From: Gracilaria domingensis
Lineage: Eukaryota > Rhodophyta > Florideophyceae > Gracilariales > Gracilariaceae
NCBI GenBank assembly: GCA_022539475.1
Contig: VCMS01000057.1
Span: 124,001 to 188,000 of the forward strand
Reading direction: 5' to 3'
Length of the DNA: 64,000 nt
The position numbers and the translations under genes are program-made. Shown here piece by piece: positions 57,220 to 64,000 of the stretch (position 1 is its first letter; the number at the start of each line of letters is the position of its first letter). The notes beneath the pieces are model-generated. The model searched no databases. It saw only the letters and a program-made list of their open reading frames with translations, and was not told the origin of the DNA.

Positions 57220-58102
57220 ATGAAGGCGACGTGCTTCCTCCGGCCGCTTCCGTCGCTTCTGAGCTGCCGATCCCACGCCCCCACGCACGCTCTACGTCGC
57301 ATCGCGCTCATTTACAGCAGCCCCGCACGACATGCCTGCCTGGAGCGCGCGCGATGCGCGCGCTCATGCTGCCCGCGCTCACCGACGGGTTGCGCGACAC
57401 GCAGCTCACGCTGGCGATCGTCGGCGCCGTCACGCTGTGCTTGAGCGTCTGCCAACCGGTAGCAGCGCTTGGGCTTGTTTCTTCGCGCACGACGAGAAAG
57501 ATTATCCCCATCAGTTGCCGGCCGGCAACCCTTGCGTTGTGGCCGCTGTATAGCGCGATACCCCACGCGCATCTGTGTGCCCTTCTGCGTGCCGCTGCTG
57601 TTCTTCGCTGTGTTTGTAGTGTCGGGCTTGTCGTCGGCCGCCTCCGCGCGAAGCGAGTTTGCGCGCGCGTTGTCAAGGGAGGGAAGCGCGTGTGAGGGTC
57701 TTCACGGACCGCTGATCTACAGTGTGACGCTGCTGTTGCTCATGCTACTTTTGTTCGGCACGCAGGCCACAGCGGTTGCCGTGGCGAACATGTGCGTTGG
57801 CGACCAGCTTGGAGGTGGTGGGACGCAGAGTCTAGTCCATAAAGTGGCCCAGAAGCGGCCAGAGTGTGGCCAGCAGCATCGCGTTTGTGCTGTGCGCATC
57901 GACGAGCTTCATCGCATTGCTGCGCTGGTTTTCGTGCTCCGAAATGGCCGTTTTGCCTGGCACGGGTACCTTCACCTTGTTCGCGCTTATTGCGTTGCTG
58001 AGCGCGGGCGCAGAGCTGGTGGCGGACGAGATTGGAAGCGATGACAACGTGGCCGTTGCGCCGTTGGCACTTCTAATGGGAGACGGCTGCTTTGCCTCGT
58101 AG
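57220..58102 (+). pseudogene. Phytol kinase (VTE5-like) pseudogene
   Basis: This is a relic of a plastid envelope CTP-dependent phytol kinase (the phytol/dolichol kinase family), which recycles chlorophyll phytol for tocopherol synthesis. ATG at 57220 opens a basic, Ser/Arg/Pro-rich transit-peptide-like stretch. After a shift come LTLAIVGAVTLCLSV (membrane helix) and TRKIIPISCRPATLALWPLY, where the family has RKxxHxxxGxxxxxxWPLF; the conserved His is Pro here. A further shift gives VPFCVPLLFFAVFVVSGL, ALSREGSACEGLHGPLIYSV and MCVGDQLGGGGTQ (the family's MCxGDGxADxxGR, damaged). The last piece, from 57866, has SSIAFVLCASTSFIALL and DEIGSDDNVAVAPLALL, the DDNxxVP signature. At least three frame changes. 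GC content is high, unlike flanking transposon DNA. Confidence 0.85.
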
Positions 58103-58118
58103 AGCTGATCGCATATGA

Positions 58119-58911
<793 letters not shown>

Positions 58912-60930
58912 CGGCAGCAAAGCCCCGTGCCGCAGCAGAGCGCTCAAACGGGGCACCGTGCGCGCGCGCGGCGCCGCCCGGCGCGCACCGCCAACGGGCA
59001 TGCTATGCGTCTCATTCCGCTGCTGCCGCCGCCATGGCCAACTCACGTGCCATGAGCGCGTCGTACGGCGTTCCCTCTCCGGGTCCTTGCCCTCCCTGTA
59101 GCGCTGCAGCTGTACTGCAAACGCGCGTGAGCCCAGCCGGCCACGCCCGACTCGCTGCCAGAAGCCTCGGCGGCGCCGGCCGTGGCCGGCGGTGGTGCCG
59201 GTAAACGTCACGCTGCTGGGGCTGCCAGAGGGGCCGGTTTTGGCTGCACGCGCGCTGGCGCGCTCGGTAGTGGCGTTGCTGGCCCAGCTGCCGCCTCTGG
59301 AGGCGCGGCTGCGATCGGCGCTGCTGGTAGACGAGCGCGCTGCCATGCCCACGTGTGATCAGCGCGCCGCCAACCCCCTGGACTTGGCACGGCGTGCAGC
59401 GGCGCTACGTTACGGTGCGCGTCTGGGCTGTGCCCGACCCTAGTTTAGTCTCCGACGCGCTAGCGGCTTCCGCCGCGCGCCAACTTCACGCGGGCGGGTT
59501 GTGTGGCAGCGTCGCCGACTTCTCCGCCGCACTGGCTCGCGCCGTGCCGCACTTCGTCAGGCCAAGTGCAGCGACGTTGCCGCCGCCGCTGGCCGTGCTG
59601 TCAGCACTGCCACGCCACCGCGCCGGGCGTCTCTTTCTCGCGGCGGCCGCGCTGGGCGGGCAGCACTGCGTGCGCGACTCAGCGTTGTTCGCCAAGCGCG
59701 GCGGCGCGTGGTACGTGGCGACTGCCGCCACCAGTGCCAAACCGGGCCTCGGCATGCCGCCACGCGTGCGCACGTTCGTGAGCGCCTAACTGGACCCGTG
59801 GCTGCGCGCGCCGCCTATGATGCTGCGACGCTGGTGGCGACGAGTGTGGCAAAGCGCCGCAACTGGACAGCACCCAGCTTCGTTCCAGCGCGGGCGTTCG
59901 TGGCACTGCCAGGCAGTGCGGCGCTCGGCAGTGAGCTGCTGTCGCCGTCGGCGCGCGATTATACGCCAATGCGGCTGGCCCTGCTGCTGTGCGTGCGCGC
60001 GCTGCAGCGCGACAACGACGCGCCCACAGTGAGCAGCGTGGCCATCTTTAAGCTGCCGTTGCTGTTCAACCTCATGCCGGTGGAACTCATCGCAGACGTT
60101 GACACGTTAAGCATGTTGCTGTACAAGATGCTCACTGACGTGCTCTCTGCCGTGACGCTTCTGATCAAGGGCTTCGAGGTGCTGCTGGTGGGCGCGCAGC
60201 CTTCGTAGGCCGCCATCACGCGCGTCATCGGCGCCGACGTGCACACCCGCACTGCGCGCGCCGACAAGGCCGCCGTGATGGTTGTGGCGATGTGGGAGCC
60301 GCAGCGCTCGTTTCTCATCGCCGCCGTTTGCCGTCGCGCTCGCGTTCGTGGCCGGCGGCGTGCTCGCCGAGTTTGGCGCCATGCGCTGACGAGCACGAAA
60401 CAGCGGCCGCGCAACGCGCAGCGCTGCCTGATGCGTATCGCGGCGAGGGGCGCGCACTTCGCAGCCGGGCGTGCGTGCGCCAAGGGCAAGCGATGCGCGT
60501 GCAGCTGTTGCATGAGTTAATACACCATATTGAGCGCGTAAACGAGCTTCGCCGTTTTCGCCGCAGTTGTTGCTTGAGTCTGATCTCACTTTGTCACCTT
60601 CTACTACGGGCCAGGTCCGCGCAATTTCTGCGCGCGCCTCGCTCTCAGCCGCCACGAGGCGCGCGGTGGCTCAGCCTCGTCACCAAAAGGCGCGCCTTCG
60701 TCACTACTTCGCGCCTCCAAAGCGAACCAGCTCCGCTACCGCGCCTTTGAGCGCGGTAATATAACGCATCGCCGCCGCGCGGAATGAGCTCGTCGCCATG
60801 ACGCGCGCGCTGCACACAAGCGCGGTCGCCGCCGTGCTACTCCTCGCACTGTGCGCGGCGCCCGAATCGTGAGGTTTCCGGTCTCCACTCCATGATAGCG
60901 AAGGGCGCTTGGTCACGCGCGGTGCACATA
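58912..60930 (+). pseudogene. Decayed GC-rich gene, possible membrane protein
   Basis: Immediately after the PDS relic the sequence becomes very GC-rich. Protein-like plus frames follow each other: 59192-59443 (VNVTLLGLPEGPVLAARALA), 59355-59789 (VTVRVWAVPDPSLVSDALAA, GLCGSVADFSAALARAVPHF) and 59501-60208 (RALQRDNDAPTVSSVAIFKL, then the hydrophobic PLLFNLMPVELIADV and AVTLLIKGFEVLLVG), with RVIGADVHTRTARADKAAVM after 60208. Their order and matching composition suggest one decayed gene with a C-terminal membrane-like part. In such GC-rich DNA many frames stay open by chance, so exact limits are uncertain and no family is named. Confidence 0.35.
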
Positions 60931-60972
60931 AACTGGTGCTGAGGCGGTGTCTAAACAGGCGTTAACGAAGTC

Positions 60973-61036
60973 GTGAACGCTGTTTGATTGGCCTGAGTGG
61001 CTTGTGCCGTGAACGCCCGTGAACGCCCCTGAACGC
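60973..61036 (+). repeat. Phased GTGAACGC motif cluster
   Basis: GTGAACGC occurs at 60973, 61009 and 61019, with CTGAACGC at 61029. The last three are exactly 10 bp apart and each is followed by CC. The cluster sits about 240 bp upstream of the ATG at 61279 and could be a promoter element array or a transposon end. Confidence 0.45.
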
Positions 61037-61278
61037 CCCACCATCAGAGAGTGCAATTAATTGGACAATCGTATCGCTACACTTGGAGGCCTACGGGCGA
61101 ATCATTTGAATTCAAAAATAGAAGGGGGCTCCGGTGGACCTGCTGCATTCTACGCTGATCTGAGTGCAATGTATCTTTTGCACGATTTTGTTTGCACTGT
61201 CATTATAGATATCCTATACTCTCCTGCTAGACTTGTACGTACCCCCACACCGCTTTGCTTGTTGCAACGAACAACAGC

Positions 61279-62979
61279 ATGACGCAGCCCCCCACTCCTA
61301 CCCGGTGTTCAACACCGGTTCGTCGGAGCCCGGTTCGTCGGAGCCCCCGCAAGCACCCCTCTTCCATCCAGCGCCTTCCTTCTCATCCAAATCCCCCCCC
61401 GTCTCTGATTGCAACCACAGATGCTCCTCTCGCACTTACAGTCGCGAACAATGATGCCGCTCTCACCGTTTCGGCCACGACAGATATCGTCCCAGCCAAA
61501 GAACTGCAGTCATCCTCGGATGTAACTGATTCACCGTACAACACTCCTATCTTTCGGGAAGCGAGAATGAAGTTCATGTACTCTTTCCTTTTACAAAAAA
61601 CGGTACGACAGCTTCGAAAGGTGTCAAAAGCCTTCAAGTTGATCATCAGCAAACGGTCTCAAGCGCAACTTATTTCGCAAATTATTCTACATCTTCAATT
61701 GAAAAGCTTAGAAGACATCAGCATTCGGTGCTGCGTGAGCGTCAATGATGAACTGAAGGACTTCTTCTCTTACGAGGAGAAGTGTGTTGCCCGTGATGAG
61801 ACGCTGACGAATCTACCGGACGTTGGTAGCTTTCTAAACATTGCACACAAAAAGGATCGCGATACTGCTGTTGCTGCGATCAAGGACTTTCAGTACGGTG
61901 CGCCGAGTTCTCCCCAGTTTCCGTTAACTTTGGAAGAAGAAGTCAATGTGAAGGATCCTTCCTTTACTTTGAACGAATTTGCACGTCTTATGGTTATACT
62001 GAGGGATGATGAGCAGGCAAAAACCGCACTACAGAGCGCCTACGGGAAGGTATTGAGCAAAGATGAGTTGGATGCAACTTGTAGTCGCGACTCGTACTGG
62101 TTAATTGTGGCCGACCGTTTCAATGATGAGAATGTCGATTCGAAGAATAGTTTTGCCGGAAAGCTGGACGAAGTGGACTCCAACGCAAGACCACTTTGCA
62201 AGAGATCGTCATCAGTACTGAAAGAGCAATTCGAGGGTATCAGAGGGCTTGCAACTAGAGTCAGGGCTAACTGGTCAAAGTCTGGGCAGAATGATCCTTC
62301 GAATTTTACCCGTTTTCTTGAGCGAACTCCATCCGCAAAGCTAACAGCGAAGTCAAAGCGTGCGTATGTTTTCTTTATTGTCTGCCGGGTTGGAACAGCA
62401 AACGAGGCTCTTCACGTGACGACTGCGGCATCACGATTGGCTGAAGAGGACAATGGTGGAGTGGAGGAAGGCGGTTTGGGTAGCGCGGAACACAACGAGG
62501 CATTTCAAGGTGGGTTGGGTACGAGGAGTGCTAGGAGCAGTGGAAATTATAAGAGTGTTGGCGATTTATCCAAAGTAGTGACGCAGTCTAACGAAATATC
62601 GCGAGAGCAAACGGCAATCCTCAAGCAGCACTTAGAACTTGAGCGAGAGAAAGTGAGGGGGCCAAAGAAATCAGATATTGAGGAACAGAGAGACTACTTT
62701 ACACATCGGGTGAAACTTGGTTCTTTACTTGCGGAAAGCTCGGCATCGTTAAAGAGAGCTCGAGATCTAAACGATGAGGCCCTAATTGATATATTGGAAG
62801 AAAACCACGGCCAGTTGCTGAAGAAGTATAAGCATGTGGTTCAGAAAGAGATGGAATACCCTTACCAAAGATCTTCGTTCCAGTCTGCCAGCATCTCACT
62901 GAGAATTGCGTTTAGACCGCCGGTAGATTCTTTCACTCCCATACTTTTTAGTGTACCAACGTTAGCCTTTACGTACTAG
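61279..62979 (+). CDS. Myb/SANT-like DNA-binding protein, 566 residues
   Basis: The longest uninterrupted gene in the window. The ATG at 61279 is chosen over the upstream TTG. Residues 1-90 are Pro/Ser/Arg-rich and low-complexity. Residues 95-200 are helical (FLLQKTVRQLRKVSKAFKLI). Around residues 270-360 lies YWLIVADRFNDENVDSKNSF, then SSSVLKEQFEGIRGLATRVR and WSKSGQNDPSNFTRFLER. This matches the Myb/SANT-like domain layout in which an aromatic-led helix and FND precede an LKxxxxxI helix and a SGQNxP turn. A Gly/Glu-rich linker follows, then a long charged helix from about residue 440 (QTAILKQHLELEREKVRGPK) likely to form a coiled coil. Such proteins occur as transcription factors and as DNA-binding partners of transposases; the transposon-rich setting makes the latter plausible. 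The stop is TAG at 62977. Confidence 0.6.
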   Translation: MTQPPTPTRCSTPVRRSPVRRSPRKHPSSIQRLPSHPNPPPSLIATTDAPLALTVANNDAALTVSATTDIVPAKELQSSSDVTDSPYNTPIFREARMKFMYSFLLQKTVRQLRKVSKAFKLIISKRSQAQLISQIILHLQLKSLEDISIRCCVSVNDELKDFFSYEEKCVARDETLTNLPDVGSFLNIAHKKDRDTAVAAIKDFQYGAPSSPQFPLTLEEEVNVKDPSFTLNEFARLMVILRDDEQAKTALQSAYGKVLSKDELDATCSRDSYWLIVADRFNDENVDSKNSFAGKLDEVDSNARPLCKRSSSVLKEQFEGIRGLATRVRANWSKSGQNDPSNFTRFLERTPSAKLTAKSKRAYVFFIVCRVGTANEALHVTTAASRLAEEDNGGVEEGGLGSAEHNEAFQGGLGTRSARSSGNYKSVGDLSKVVTQSNEISREQTAILKQHLELEREKVRGPKKSDIEEQRDYFTHRVKLGSLLAESSASLKRARDLNDEALIDILEENHGQLLKKYKHVVQKEMEYPYQRSSFQSASISLRIAFRPPVDSFTPILFSVPTLAFTY

Positions 62980-64000
62980 TTCTATGTTGATATTGTTTGT
63001 GGAACTTAAAACTATATGCTGCATACTTCGCCACTTACGAGAACCACATCGCATTCCCCACCAAGTTCCTATTGCACAATAAACCTTGGGGCTGCACCCA
63101 CCCGCCCTCGCCGCAGCAGCGCCTCCGCGACCTGAGTTTCCACTTGGTCCGGCCTCGCGTGTTAGAGCCATACTTGAGGGCATATATGTGTGTACCATTT
63201 TCGGTCGATCTCTTCTATCGCCACCATATGTGATGACCTTCGGCACATAAGAAGACAAAACAGCATGGGGACCGATAGGATACAAACGACTATCTCCCTT
63301 CTGTACAATAGAGGAGCCCATCGACTGAACGATGGCAGCTGATGACTTTCCCAATGGTCCATTCGAGACTTGCCCTCCTCCTGACACCACTTTCCCGACG
63401 TTAGAGCTTGTACCGACATTGGCATACTTCGTCCCAGAATGAAACGACGTATTGGCAGCTCCTTGCTTCACGGAAACCAATTGCCCAGAGGTACCTGTCT
63501 GGATTAGTGTATCTTTCTGACTTGTGTTTTGTGGGCTAGTTCCATGTTGAGCTTGATGGCGAACAGGTACGATCCCTCCGGAAGAGCTAGAAACTTTTCG
63601 TGAGGGTGCACCATATGCAGGCGGAAGGTTTCCGGCCTGTTGCACTCGATGGAAACCGACCTGATTTCGGTTCTTCAAATCTACAGTCTTACATTTCAAA
63701 GTAGAGCTGTTTCGAGCGGGAGCGGACGTGCGGTTCTGAACGTTTGGCCGATGTGAAGATCCCGTACTTTGGGTTCGTGCTCCTTTGTTCGCTGCCTTTT
63801 GAACCAAAGCTTGACCTACACTCTTGGATTGCTGCTCTCCACCTTTCAATACAGAACTCGTTTGATCTTGATTCGATCCGTTCATGGTGCTTGTGAATCC
63901 ATTCCCACGTCTTGGGTCATCCCTTGGGGCGAACATAAACGGTTTTCGCTTCGATTGACCTTGCCGTGCGGTTTCATGACTCTTCAAACCAGCCTTGTGA
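62962..64000 (-). CDS. Ser/Gly/Gln-rich low-complexity ORF, runs off the right edge
   Basis: A minus-strand frame open from the window edge (64000) to 62962, about 345 codons, with no start inside the window. The first ~270 residues are rich in Ser, Gly, Gln, Thr, Asn and Lys (KVSSSSGGIVPVRHQAQHG, VGKVVSGGGQVSNGPLGKSS), typical of disordered nucleic-acid-binding or gag-like proteins. After about 63200 the composition changes to a Gly/Ala/Trp-rich tail, so the true stop might lie earlier or an intron may intervene. It converges on the Myb/SANT gene and overlaps its last codons. No family is recognised. The opposite strand is mostly closed, supporting this strand. Confidence 0.4.
   Translation of the reverse strand, partial: HKAGLKSHETARQGQSKRKPFMFAPRDDPRRGNGFTSTMNGSNQDQTSSVLKGGEQQSKSVGQALVQKAANKGARTQSTGSSHRPNVQNRTSAPARNSSTLKCKTVDLKNRNQVGFHRVQQAGNLPPAYGAPSRKVSSSSGGIVPVRHQAQHGTSPQNTSQKDTLIQTGTSGQLVSVKQGAANTSFHSGTKYANVGTSSNVGKVVSGGGQVSNGPLGKSSAAIVQSMGSSIVQKGDSRLYPIGPHAVLSSYVPKVITYGGDRRDRPKMVHTYMPSSMALTREAGPSGNSGRGGAAAARAGGCSPKVYCAIGTWWGMRCGSRKWRSMQHIVLSSTNNINIELVRKG

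Overview
The window looks like nuclear DNA of a photosynthetic eukaryote, most plausibly a red alga, although this is an inference. The evidence is a split mitochondrial ribosomal uS7 gene with one 67-nt GT-AG intron, relics of plastid-type phytol kinase and phytoene desaturase genes with transit-peptide-like N-termini, otherwise intron-poor reading frames, and very little continuous coding sequence. Most of the 64 kb is transposon and decayed gene sequence. No rRNA, tRNA, CRISPR array or bacterial operon was seen.

Layout. 0-9.3 kb: a Ty3/gypsy RT-RNase H relic (2.0-2.5 kb), an AT-rich block (3.3-4.2 kb), several fold-back sequences, a 364-bp miniature inverted-repeat element, and a minus-strand coding relic headed by a heat-shock-element-like cluster. 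11.5-17.7 kb: hairpins, a long plus frame broken by two TAG codons, a minus-strand Ty3/gypsy integrase relic, a possible Gly/Tyr-rich protein relic and an unknown minus frame. 19.6-24.8 kb: pseudogenes of an ACAD10/11-like acyl-CoA dehydrogenase and of a class I sirtuin. 26.5-36.0 kb: three blocks of 11-bp-phased GATR repeats, unknown ORFs, and a second copy of the miniature element. 36.2-40.5 kb: a decayed Tnp2-type (EnSpm/CACTA-like) transposase gene with a divergent companion ORF. 42.2-49.0 kb: a decayed unknown gene divergent from uS7m, then FG-GAP/ASPIC-UnbV and ABCG/PDR transporter pseudogenes. 51.5-56.6 kb: unknown minus-strand frames, a perfect hairpin, and a second, diverged Tnp2 transposase relic. 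57.2-60.9 kb: a GC-rich island with phytol kinase and phytoene desaturase relics head to tail, then an unrecognised decayed gene. 61.2-64.0 kb: the longest intact ORF (Myb/SANT-like) converging on a low-complexity Ser/Gly/Gln-rich ORF that runs off the right edge.

How the parts relate. Almost every recognisable host gene carries frameshifts, in-frame stops or damaged motifs, so this is a gene graveyard around DNA transposons. The two Tnp2 copies, the miniature elements with CCC-ending termini and 3-bp target duplications, and the 11-bp-phased arrays beside transposon-like ORFs could belong to one transposition system: transposase, non-autonomous derivatives and subterminal binding arrays. That link is an inference. 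Many reading frames differ by single bases, so uncorrected assembly indels could account for some of the breaks.
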